From assembly GCF_947179165.1 (NCBI RefSeq), contig NC_077242.1, forward strand, positions 35,585,097 through 35,649,096: a stretch of 64,000 nucleotides of DNA, in the 5' to 3' direction. The first letter of the stretch is position 1; every line of letters starts with the position of its first letter. A program made the position numbers and the translations under genes. The notes beneath the pieces are model-generated. The model searched no databases. It worked only from the letters and a program-made list of their open reading frames with translations, and was not told the origin of the DNA. Shown here one piece after another: positions 47,092 to 57,646 of this stretch. The stretch is from Solanum dulcamara (lineage: Eukaryota > Streptophyta > Magnoliopsida > Solanales > Solanaceae).

Positions 47092-48556
47092 TAAGAAAAT
47101 ATTAGAGAGTCTTAAATTGGGGTCCTCTCAGGACCTGCACGATAACTCAAGACTATGAGTCGTAGACTTGAGGACGAGTCATAGAACCCAACCCGTAGGA
47201 CCAAAGTTCATTTTTATTGAAGTGTATTCATGTCTTTTTCCAACTTAGTTTTAATGAATCTAGATACTATTATGGCCAAGTTCAAGACTATAATTATCCT
47301 ACCTTTCAAAATTCCCTCTATTCTAAATCATTCTTCAAAATTTCTCTACGACAAGACCAAAGAAATCTCTCAAGGTTTCTCTCTAAATTTCAAGCTATGG
47401 TTTCAAGTTTATCTAGGTTTATCCTCAATTTTAAGTTTATTTTACCAAGGTATGTGGGGATTGATTCATGGATTTACTTCAGCCAAGGATTCCCAAGGTT
47501 TTGTCAAAGTTTTCTTTAATTTTCAATTGTCTATTAAACCTAGTTTTGATGAATTACATTGGGCTATTTCAATTTAGTCTCTAGATATTATGAATGATCA
47601 ATATAAGCATGTTTCCACATGAATTGCATGATGATTTCAAGTTGAATTATGAATGCCCATGCACGAAGCTACGTTTAATTATTATTATGAGGTTCAATGA
47701 CGATTTGCATGAGTTTTGATTATGAGTTCAATGATTTTCAAAAGTAAGCTTTTATAAAAGAATTTGAGATTTGATGATTGAATAATGAAAGTTCTAATGA
47801 TGATCAATTATGTTTCAAGAATGCTATCATGGGGTGATCAATATAATTCTCACATACAAATCATTCTTAAGATGGTGATAAGGACAATTCTCAGCAAAGT
47901 TTATGGATTCTTGTGAATCACTAAAGTAATGAGCTACTTTGATGATTATTTTCATGGTGAAGTTAATTATAATGCTTCTATGTTTAAATGAATTCCGTTC
48001 TAATATTAACTAAGTATCGAGAGGACTTTTAAGTGGGGTTCAGTCTAGTAATGTATTTAGTTACCCAAGGAAATCCTAGTAGCAACCTAAAGTACCAAAA
48101 CTATATTGCCTGCGTAGGTTGCCTTTATGGCCTAGCTAGTGGATCCACATATAGCTCACAACGTTAAAGTTGTTGTCATAGAATCTACCTTGGCAAGTAG
48201 TCTCTCTCTTCACGATGTAGGAGTTACATCAGACTCCATGTTGTAGCTCACATGGTTTGAAGATGTCGGTTAAATGTCTTATCTCACACAAGTTGTATTC
48301 AAAGACATGAGATTTACTATGAATTTTTATTATGCATTGACCATAGGTTTTCTTGATATTTCAAATACTTTAAGGTTGTTTCATGCTCAACTATGATTGG
48401 TCATGCATCTTACACCATATTGCTCATGTCCTATTACTTTTTCTTGCATAACTCACATACTTAGTACCTTCTATGTACTAAGACATATTTTGCCTACATT
48501 GTCTAATAATATAGGGTTGGACAATATTCACACTCCTCATATTCATTGTTTAAGAT

Positions 48557-48561
48557 GGTTA
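48557..48561. repeat. Target-site duplication GGTTA (left of LtrX3)
   Basis: Matches 53908-53912. Confidence 0.88.
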
Positions 48562-49301
48562 TGTCACGACCCAACCCCGTGGGCCGCGATGGGTATCCAA
48601 GTTGGACACTCACGTATACCCCTGTCTCATGGTTATGTATTGGCATAGACTGTCCCCCGAGGGGTAATTACTTATCTCACATATTATTTAGGAAATATAA
48701 TGCATAAGCCTACAAGGCTACCATAGCATGTGGGGTCGTCCTATGATATACATGCATGCGAGCCGATAAGGCCACCACGACAATGGGAATGTCCTAAACA
48801 TAAATCATACAGACACGAAAAAGCACATGTATAAACACAACCCATTTCCATGTCTACAGACCTCTAAGAGTATTAATAATAACATATAGCGGGACAGGGC
48901 CCCCGTCATACCCCTGAATATACAAATATATACATAGAAGGTCTAGTACCCAAAATCTTGGCTCCGATTCAATAGAGCTTCTCCCAAAAATATTGAATGG
49001 AACCCTAAGTTGGTGGATCCCCAAAATGTGCATCTGTACCTGTGGGCATAAAACGCAACCCACCAAAGAAAGGGGGTCAGTACGATACAAGTACTGAGTA
49101 TATAAAGCATAACATAGCATAAACGAGCTTTCAACTAAAATAGGGATGCAGGCAATAAATGTAACAGTTAACGAATCACTATACCTGCACTGTGTGAAAT
49201 GAGGGTGTGTATATCTTCCTCACATATCGTACTCGTCCTGTTATAGTACTCGGGGTTACAAATTTATCACTACATTTTCATATGAATACCTATAAACTGT
49301 A

Positions 49302-49595
49302 TCCGGCCCTTCGGTGAGGGATTTGGTGAAGCTATCATTTCATCGTGTATCATGCCCGGCCCTTCATGGGACACAGTAAATAATTATTTCATCATATATC
49401 ATGCCCAGCCTATCATGGGACGCGGTAAATAAGCGTTTCATTATTTATCATGCCCGGTCCTTCATGGGATGCGGTGAATAAGCATTTCCTAATTTATCGT
49501 GCCCGGCCCTTCATGGGATGCGGTGAAAAAACATTTCATCATTTATCATGCCCATTCAATCATGAGACGCGGTGAATAATGTATTAGAAGCATGC
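49302..49595. repeat. 49-bp tandem units in LtrX3 LTR
   Basis: Units begin at 49351, 49400, 49449, 49498 and 49547, plus a diverged one at 49302, each built on CATGCCCGGCCCTTCATGGG. The spacing is exactly 49 bp. Confidence 0.88.
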
Positions 49596-51823
49596 GCGAG
49601 CGGAGTAGTGAATAACCATATGCAAATGAATTCATCATTTAAGGCTCAACAAAATGATCAAATGAACCATAGGAATCATCTCTAGTTCCCTCTAGATGCC
49701 ATTAGGGACTATGTCAACTGGAGCCTCAACTTTATAGTCATACATTACTATAGTATGAACAAGCTTATAGAAGTTCGAGTATTGGCTATCTCAGATCCTT
49801 TTAAACAGAGGAGCTTTTTTGTACCAATCACTATTCAATCGTATAGAAGACTTAAGGAATAAGAGCTTTAATCCTTTAAGAGTCTTAACAGCTATAAGTG
49901 AACCAGAAATATGTATCAAGGAAGTGCCCAATAGCTTAAGGAACCACGGACATTTGTTATTATAGGATCCTTAGGAATAAGATCTCATATCTCCACTTAC
50001 TATTCAACATATAAAAGACTCGAGAGTAGTGGCTCGACCGCCTTTAGAGTTTTAGCATTCAGACGTAGATAAGAGTCATGAGTCGTTCTCGAAGTTTATG
50101 AATAGAGTTAGCGCAAGCTTCATATACATATAGTTTGTAACCTATATCTAAGATATTCCAAAAAGAAAAGGGACGGGCTTTACATACATTTGAAACATGC
50201 CAAACCAAGAGAGAGATAGGCCTTACATACTTACTACTTCCCTTCATATAGAAGACTTGAGAGGCAATATCTTACTTATTGTAGGAGTTCTAACATCAGG
50301 AAATATGTCAGAGGCATGAATCATTCTCGAAGCTTTATGAATGGAATTATCCTCAGAGCACATATTACATTCCACTTATAGCTAAGACATGCCAAAAGAA
50401 AGAAAGAGATAAGCTTTACATACCTCGTATTGATTGATTTTAACCAGGCTTGTATCATCATCCTCCGAACCTATTTAAAATGAAGGTAATACTAATATAA
50501 ATAATCTTTAACTTTTAATCTTCTAAATCCACAACCAAGCACCCATAGGAATCAATCCCTTATTCGCGTTTCTCGACTAGTCTTGACTAGCCTATTAGTT
50601 AGTTAAGAAGTTAACGGAATTCGGGCAGCATCTCCTCTATAACTCGCCCTATTCGAACTTCTCATTAACCTACAAACCATAGATTACATATTAAAAAAAC
50701 AACAAGAAGCCAATAAACACTTACACGACTTCAATATTACACAAAACAAGTCCCAAACAATTCGCCCAAAATCACGATACCAAAATAAGGTTTTCAATCG
50801 TTAATCCGTAAAATTACTAACCATGCGGAAAGGAAGGTTAGGTGGATGCAACCAGAAGCACCCACACCTATTTTAACCCATGTTCCATCCCTGAAACACG
50901 CAATTAAACCACCTCCATCCTGCAGCACCATAACAATAACATACTACTCGACTTCAACTTAACTATAACGACTGCAATTTAGATTGTTTCTAACGTCAAA
51001 CATTTATATGAAATTTTTATACTTCCAGCCATATAAAAGGAGTATAATACACTCTATAACCACAACATAAACTCCAAATTGAAAGGAAGGACCTTACATT
51101 ACCCGAAATTGGCTAAAACTTGCCAAAACCCGCCTCAGAAGTTCCTTAATTGCGGCTGAAATGTTGTGGCTATTTGCTATCTGTTTGGTGCTGCTCCAAA
51201 TCATAAATTTAAATTATTAAAACCTTCATATCATTCCCAAACCCTTACCAAAACGTTTGTAAAAGAGAACCAAGCGATACCTTGCTAAAACTTATCTCGC
51301 AAGTTCTCTTAACATGCTGAAAATTAATGGACTATTTGTATCTCTTCCTTGCTGCCCCAAAATGAGATTTTACGTTATTAAACACTGCTATATAAGCGTA
51401 GGATATCTTAAATAATTAATTCACAGAGCGAAAATGGAGGTCTTACCTTGGCCTAGCTACTAGCGTAGCTACTCTCCCATGTCTCTCTAGGTTTTCTCCA
51501 ACTTTTCCAAGGTAAACGACTAAGGTAATGAATCCTTAGTCATCAACACATGCATATATATACTTCCTTAGGGTGTGACATGTGGCATCCCCTAGGGGTG
51601 ACACATGGCACCCCTAGGGCCCCACCTCATCTATGCATCCAACCCAAAGCCGCCATGTGGCATCATGGGACCCACCTCAAGTAGGTGTGTCACCTACTTG
51701 GTCTAAGTAGGTGCATCACCTACTTGCTTCCGAGTAGGTGTTGTGCCTCCTTTCGCTTCTTCCATGGGTTCGCAACATCATCTCACTTTAATGACCTATG
51801 CAATCCTTACTACGCAAGCTCGA

Positions 51824-51905
51824 TGTGTACTCAAGTATCTTAGTATGTAAAATGTCCCAAGTAATGTGTACTCAAGTATCTTAGTATGTAAAATGTCCCA
51901 AGTAA
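51824..51905. repeat. 41-bp tandem duplication in LtrX3 3' LTR
   Basis: Two identical units start at 51824 and 51865 (TGTGTACTCAAGTATCTTAG...). The partner LTR fragment (53620-53665) has one unit only, so the duplication arose after insertion or during the last replication. Confidence 0.88.
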
Positions 51906-52159
51906 TAGCTTTCACAAGTAAGTCGAGTCCTATGACTCAGTACTTGACCTCCAACTTCTTCCAGATTCTTATAACCCTATTTCCACTCTTCTCTATTATA
52001 GAGTATCTCCTTCTCCTTTCCTTAGGATTATTTGATAGCGTTATAGTTATCCGACTCACATGACGACTTTTAAGAAACTTAAGAGCCTTCCCAGAAACTT
52101 AAGAAGCTTAAGAAGCATTCCAAGGTATAAAAGTACGGTGTGTAACATCCTTCCCCCCT

Positions 52160-52349
52160 TTAAAATATTTGTCCTTGAATGTGAACCAAAACCTTCCTTT
52201 GAATCTTATACCGACTATATGGAGAGTTCCTCTTTCCTGTTGCCATAACATATACTTTCATGGAGCAATCACTATCATAGTTCCAAAAGTTAGGATTACT
52301 TATAGACGTAGGAAATAGGTACGGATACTTGTGTTTCATTTCCTCTGTT
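52160..52349 (-). pseudogene. Chromodomain-like tail remnant, LtrX3
   Basis: The minus frame 52160-52366 begins WEVTEEMKHKYPYLFPTS and aligns with the integrase tails of LtrX2 (near 18180 and 24190). Upstream it is broken by the 5S-derived segment. Only the last part of integrase remains. Confidence 0.72.
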
Positions 52350-52452
52350 ACTTCCCAGAGGGTCACCCATCCTAGTACTACTCTCTCCCAAGAACCCTCA
52401 ACTTCAGAGTTTTGATAGGATCATGTGCGTTAGCGGTGCTATGATCGCATCC
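52350..52452 (-). pseudogene. 5S rRNA-derived segment inside LtrX3
   Basis: On the minus strand it starts GGATGCGATCATAGCACC, passes TCAAAACTCTGAAGTTGAGG and ends GGATGGGTGACCCTCTGGGAAG; the last 15 or so bases of 5S are missing. It is more diverged than the copy in LtrX1. It lies directly after the chromodomain-like tail, not at the same place as in LtrX1. Confidence 0.85.
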
Positions 52453-53503
52453 ATCCCTTATAGGATCTCATTTGAAGTTTAACCGTTCCCATTTACATAT
52501 GATAGTGTCAGTTGATTTTCTCTTATGCTTGTACTTCTCTTATGCACTTTCCCCCTTTTAGTGTGTACCCATGTCATCCTACATTTATTCTTAACTATTC
52601 ACACGCAAATGATTCTATTCCAACATATTTAACATGCTGCAGCATGTCTACACCTGTTGTTAGATCATCCATACTTTAGGTTGCCCCTATAAGAAACCCT
52701 AGCACAACCATAGGGTGCTTAGTATTCTCGATAGATAGTACATAATTTAGTCCAAGTACTAGTACTCGAGTCATACAACTTAATGTAGTAGTTTAGCCGA
52801 AGCCACATTTCATTCATCCCAATTAGTACGTCACTAGTGCTTATAATCTTGTCCGATTCTCCATTCGGGGGCACTTATACTCTAATGACACATATTTCAC
52901 ATTTTATTATCACTCCTTTTTTTTCCCAAAGGATACCACTTGTTCCTTTGATAATTTTGCAGTGCCTCAGTTGTTTTGTAATTTCTATTCCCTATCCTTG
53001 AGGGATCCCACTATTTTCCAAGGTAGAGGTACATATATACAATACCCCTATCTGCTTCATGAGCTTCCATCCTAATCGTTATCGTAGATACGATCTTTCA
53101 AGATATATTACAACCTTATATCTCATTCTCTTTCTATTTCTAAAAACAATTGGGCAAAGTTTCCTCTATATTCCTTACTATCCCAAACCTGCACTCAGGA
53201 AATAGCAACAATGCCTCACAGGGCCAATATATATTTGTTCATATCACAGCCACACAGCGCTTTCAATATCAATAACCGTATGAAAATAATGGACTTACCT
53301 CATATGTCCAACTCAAACTGCATTTGTTACACTTTCCTGTCTACTTTCCTTTCACTTTTTAACCCTACATGTCAATCGTATTTCCATACCTCACCTGACA
53401 TATCTCCTTTGTGGCTTTGCTTACATGTGTGCCTTGTAACCTCCAATATCGTCAGTTACTTTCTTCTAACAATGTTGTCCTTCTGGTGAAATTTTCTTGC
53501 TGC
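52453..53503 (-). other. LtrX3 internal region, non-coding
   Basis: About 1 kb. The left part resembles LtrX1 at 5470-5620; the part from 53090 resembles LtrX1 at 5990-6450. No gag. The deletion junction to the truncated 5' LTR is near 53492-53503. Confidence 0.7.
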
Positions 53504-53907
53504 CAAGTAGGTGCATCACCTACTTGCTTTAGAGTAGGTGCTACGCCTCCTTTCGCTTCTTTCGTGTGTTCGCAACCTCGTCTCACTTTAATAACCTATG
53601 CAATCCTTACTATGCAAGCTCGATGTGTACTCAAGTAGCTTAGTATGTAAAATGTCCTAAGTAATAGCTTTCACAAGTAATTCGAGCCCTACGACTCACT
53701 ACTTGACCTCTAACTTCTTTTAGATTCTTATAATCCTATTTCCACTCTTCTCTATTATGGAGTATCTCCTTCTCCTTTCCTTAGGATTATTTGATAGCGT
53801 TATAGATTATCCGACTCACATGATGACTTTTAAGAAACTTAAGAGCCTTCCCAGAAACTTAAGAATTTTAAAAAGCATTCCCAGGTACAAAAGTACGGAG
53901 TGTAACA
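53504..53907 (-). repeat. LtrX3 5' LTR fragment (404 bp)
   Basis: Matches 51705-52147, beginning in a hairpin unit and ending AGTGTAACA, followed by the GGTTA duplication. Confidence 0.88.
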
Positions 53908-53912
53908 GGTTA
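53908..53912. repeat. Target-site duplication GGTTA (right of LtrX3)
   Basis: Matches 48557-48561. Confidence 0.88.
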
Positions 53913-54555
53913 GTTCTCAAAAGTTGGTGAATCCTCATCCATCGAGGACTTGACTTTTCTTTCATATTGTTATATTGACTTTCCTATTATTATTTGGGTG
54001 AGCTAGGAGCATGTACTAAGCCCCTATAAAAGTCTAGTATAAAGGGTATTTCCATTATATTAATGCCTACATACTTAGTACATTCAAAGTAATAACACAA
54101 ACTTTTGCCTACATGTTATCACCATGTAGGGACTGGTGCTCCTCCTCGTTCTACTCCACGTGGTTAGCTGAGATTTCTGTTGAAGGCTATTTTTGGTGAG
54201 TTCCTATGATTCGGGAACAATATTCCTTTATCTTTCTATCTTATGATATATTGAGATCTTTTGACATTTATTATGGCATTTCATTCTATTTTTATTGACG
54301 GTGAGCTAGGGACTTGTCTTAGCCCCCGTCAAATCTAAAAGTTTGAGGTATTGTTTGACATATGTAAGTTGAAGCTTGACTATCATGGTTCTTATTATGA
54401 CATTTCCCTTAGTACTTCTTTCCCCTCATTTTCTTCTTGTTTATTTATTGTCATTACCTATGAAAGGCTAAATAAATGCTAAGAGACTTAAGTGAGGTAC
54501 CTTTAGGTTCCTAATTCGCCGTGTCATGTCTAGGCTAAAGGATTGGGTTGTGATA
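53913..54555 (+). repeat. Gyp5 LTR, right part
   Basis: Continues the LTR interrupted at 48561. Ends GGGTTGTGATA (CA changed to TA). Integrase sequence follows immediately, so this is a rearranged junction and not an ordinary LTR-leader border. Confidence 0.6.
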
Positions 54556-55335
54556 ATTTTTCATCCATAAACAGATGGTCAGGAAGAACATACAATCCAA
54601 ACTCTTGAAGATATGTTGAGAGCTTGTGTTGTGGAATTCAAATGTAGTTGGGATGATCACTTTCTGCTTATTGAATTTGCTTAGAATAACAACTTTCATT
54701 AGAGCATTCAAATGGCTCCATATGAGGCTCGTTATGGGAGGAGATATAGATCGCCAATTGGGTGGTCTGAGGTTGGTGAACCTTACTTGATAGGGCCAGA
54801 CTTAATTCATCAAGCTATGAACAAAGTCAAAATCATCTAAGAAAGGTTAAAACTGGACAAAGTAGTTGGAGATCCTACATTGTTGTTAGGAGAAGAGACT
54901 TGGAATTTGAAGTAAATGATTGGGTGTATTTGAAAGTTTCACCATGGAAGGAGTTATAAGGTTTGGGAGGAAATTGAAGTTAAGTCCGCGTTACATGGGT
55001 CCTTATCACATGATACAGAGAATTGGTAAGGTCGCCTATGAGTTAGACCTTCCATCAGAATTAGATGTCGTTCATCTAGTGTTCTATATCTCCTTTCTTA
55101 AGAAATTCTTGGGAGATCCTTCACTCATCATTCATACAGAAAACATTGGCGTGAAAGATACCTTCTCTTATGAGGAGATTCTTGTCCAAATTCTTGATCT
55201 TAAAGTTCATAAACTTTGGACCAAAAAGGTTATTTTAGTTAAACTTTTATGGTGAAATCAAGTTGTTGAGGAGGCTACATGGGAAGTCGAAGAGGATATA
55301 AAACTTCATAGAATCATCATTCACAAACTTCTTTA
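54556..55335 (+). pseudogene. Gyp6 integrase C-terminal half (plus strand)
   Basis: Begins at the TDGQ segment of the integrase core (plus frame through TDGQEEHTIQTLEDMLRACV), then WDDHFLLIEFA, YEARYGRRYRSPIGWSEVGE and the C-terminal module in frame 54920-55255 (KLKLSPRYMGPYHMIQRIGK and LPSELDVVHLVFYIS). It ends with a WEVEEDIK chromodomain-like tail near 55290. Several stops. It may be the distal part of Gyp3, which has the same orientation and is cut at 39386; that link is inference. Confidence 0.82.
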
Positions 55336-55339
55336 CATA

Positions 55340-56450
55340 AAGCATCTTTAATTCATCGCATAAATATTTCATAAACATATAACTTGAAAATCATGATCAT
55401 ATCTCATATATCATCCTTGAAACTAGCATGTTTCATCGGTTAGTAAAATTTAACTTGAAATCATGCAATATGATGTGAATTATGCATAATTACACTAATA
55501 CCATGGAAGAATATCATAATTGATAAGACACAATGAAAATCATGCAATTAGGGCTTTTAAATAAACAAATCACATTAAGAATTGAGAAGAAATCTTTGAG
55601 ATTCCATGGGTGAATGGTACCCAGGGATGAAGTCCCACTTTCCTTAACCTTGATTAGCCCTAGATTGTGGAGATTAAAAGTTTGAACTAGAAGAGCCCTA
55701 TTGAATTTGCTTGAGAGAGAAGAAAAACTTGAGAGAAGACTTGGGAGAAAAGACTTTGGTATTTTGGGAGTTATATAGAGAATGAGAGAGTTAGAATGTC
55801 TTAGGGTAGTTAATCGGCATGAACATAGTCCTAAAAACCATCATATTCAATAATTACGTAAAGGAAAAACACTAGAATAACCTTCATTAAAGCAGAATTC
55901 GGGACCCATAATGGGCCATCACCATGGATTGTGAAGGCACCACGGTCTATGGTCCCCTTTGTGGTGAGGGACTTGAACTTTTTCAGAAAAAGGCCTGGGC
56001 AGGCAACCCAGCATGAGACGCACCACGGTTCGTCTTGGGCACCATGGTCTATGGTTGTCCTCCGTAGTGGTTGCCTTGAACTTCAACTTTTGGAGTTTGT
56101 AGGGAAGTATCAGAAGTTCCTCCATGTAGACCGTCACGGTACGTAGAGGATTCTATGGTCCGTGAAACTGAGACTTGAAGAGGATTCTAACAGTTCCTTG
56201 TAGAGGGGTCCACCATGGAATCCATAACGGTCCATGGACAGTACCACGGGCCATGGTGGCCTCTCGTGGTCCTATATTGGGACACCACTTGGATGGAAAG
56301 GTACCACGATAGCCTTTCATGGCATGTGTTCCTCTTCACGACCCATATTGAGTATCGTGAAGACCACTTGGTGTCCAAAAGCTGAATTTTTTAGAACTTC
56401 ATCTTTTGTTCCTCTTTTTTTCTGACTTTTCAACTTCTGGGATCTTAATA
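55340..56450 (-). repeat. Gyp7 3' LTR (minus strand; left end uncertain)
   Basis: On the minus strand it starts TATTAAGATCCCAGAAG after the purine-rich CCAAGGAGGAGA. The minus strand near 55770 reads CTCTATATAACTCCC followed by a C/T-rich start region, a plausible TATA and transcript start. Between 55915 and 56350 the motif CACGG with CCATGG variants recurs. The minus and plus open frames here are not coding. Confidence 0.65.
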
Positions 56451-56463
56451 TCTCCTCCTTGGG
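56451..56463 (-). other. Gyp7 polypurine tract
   Basis: The minus strand reads CCAAGGAGGAGA just before the LTR start. Confidence 0.75.
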
Positions 56464-56703
56464 AATATTCATCCTCGAATTAGAATCAATCTAACATGAA
56501 TGGAATTGGAAAGGAATATAACAGCCCAACATGAATGCAAAACATCCCGATAATGCATGAAGCATGAAATCTTTAATCTCAAGCTAAAACACTACTTTAA
56601 AACACATGTCATGAACATGAATGGATATGAAACCATGGGTATAATTGAAAATGTATGCGATGTTTGGGTCATGAAGGAACTAAATACCTTAACTAGGTAT
56701 GGA

Positions 56704-56711
56704 AGGAAAGA
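56704..56711. repeat. 8-bp duplication AGGAAAGA (left of outer hAT)
   Basis: Perfect match to 61353-61360. Confidence 0.92.
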
Positions 56712-56841
56712 TAGGGGCAGGGCTACAACCTAGTAAAGGTTGTTAGCAGAACACCCTTCGCCAGAAAATTAGATCGTTTATATAGGTAAAATATTCTCTA
56801 TTATGTGAATATATAAATAAATGAGCACTATTAAGCACAAC

Positions 56842-56911
56842 AGAGGTTGGTAGTCTAGTGGTAAGCATGTTCATTTAAGTCCTTAAGGTCCCTAGTTCGA
56901 TCCCTCTCAGA
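56842..56911 (+). other. tRNA-like segment with A and B boxes
   Basis: TAGTCTAGTGG (56851-56861) fits a tRNA A box and AGTTCGATCCC (56894-56904) fits the B box, 32 bases apart. No acceptor stem or clear cloverleaf that I can fold, so it is not a tRNA gene. It could be a captured SINE or tRNA head inside the hAT-like element. The inner transposon is inserted directly after it. Confidence 0.6.
56904..56911. repeat. 8-bp duplication CTCTCAGA (left of inner hAT)
   Basis: Perfect match to 60834-60841. Confidence 0.93.
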
Positions 56912-57169
56912 TAAGGGTGGCAGCGGTATTGGAATCGGGACAACCAGAACTGGACCAAAATCGGCCATGAAAATGGTGGTTCCGTCTGGAACTTGATCGG
57001 ACCGGTATCGGTAAGGACCAGTAATTCATATAATTTTCATTTCGGTCTATTACATACCGAGACGGACCAGACCAGCATTCTAATTTTTTTTTTAATTAGT
57101 TAAATTAAATTAAATAATGAATAAAAAAATTATAAAATACATTATTAATTTAATATTTCTATAAAAATA

Positions 57170-57370
57170 CATTTTTAAAGTTTAAATTTCAAATTTTAAA
57201 CTTTAAAAATCTAAAAATTTTAAAGTTTAAACTTTTAATGTTTAAATTTCAAATTTTAAACTTTGAAAATTTTATAAAATTAAAGTTTAACTTTCAAATT
57301 TGAAAATAGAAGTTTAAACTTTTAAAATTTAAAATTTTCAAAGTTTTAAAGTTTGAAATATTTGAAAATT
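57170..57370. repeat. AT-rich 60-bp direct repeat in hAT 3' region
   Basis: TTTAAATTTCAAATTTTAAA occurs at 57181 and at 57241, 60 bp apart, within a 200-bp stretch of near-pure A/T. It lies between the transposase stop and the 3' subterminal zone. Confidence 0.75.
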
Positions 57371-57646
57371 AAAATACATGAAAAATACTTGAATTAAATT
57401 GAAGATAATAAAAAAAAATTAAGGCGAATAGCCTATGATTTTATTTATAAAAAAAAGAATTAGTAGAATTTATATTACAATTTACAAATATTAGAAGAGG
57501 ACCTAATCGACGCAGCCACCTTCTAGGAAGAATTCTTTTTTAATTAGGCCTCGAATTATCTAATATTTGCAGTCTCCAAAATAGTCTCGTCTTAATTCTT
57601 CTAACATTTCTCTAGTTACTTGTTCCGGAAGTGGTTGTATAGCTTG

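Larger units (their letters stand above)
46788..48561 (+). repeat. Gyp5 LTR, left part (probable LTR remnant)
   Basis: Starts TGTAAGACCC. It continues after LtrX3 at 53913 and ends near 54555 (GGGTTGTGATA), about 2.4 kb in all without LtrX3. No primer site or internal sequence follows. The flanks are gag of Gyp4 (minus) and integrase of Gyp6 (plus) and do not share a duplication, so it is either a solo LTR with rearranged flanks or one end of a deleted element. The open frames 47217-47577 have no domain. Confidence 0.65.
48562..52147 (-). repeat. LtrX3 3' LTR (3586 bp)
   Basis: Related to the LtrX1 and LtrX2 LTRs at both ends but with a different internal satellite (49-bp units at 49302-49595). 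It has a TATA motif (51553-51562), two hairpin units (51679-51699, 51705-51725) and a 41-bp tandem duplication (51824-51905). Confidence 0.88.
48562..53907 (-). mobile_element. LtrX3: long-LTR element with truncated 5' LTR
   Basis: The full 3' LTR (48562-52147) starts TGTCACGACCC and ends GTGTGTAACA; the polypurine tract is at 52148; the internal region runs to about 53492; then only the last roughly 400 bp of the 5' LTR (53504-53907) follow. About 200 bp of internal sequence with the primer site and about 3.2 kb of LTR were lost in one deletion. The perfect GGTTA duplication shows that both outer ends are original. No gag or pol except a chromodomain-like remnant. Confidence 0.88.

Noticed and set aside
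46788..54555. Clean solo LTR
   Set aside because: The flanks are different elements in opposite orientation and show no shared 5-bp duplication (TGTTA against ATTTT).
56842..56911. Functional tRNA gene
   Set aside because: A and B boxes are present, but I cannot pair an acceptor stem or assign an anticodon loop with confidence.
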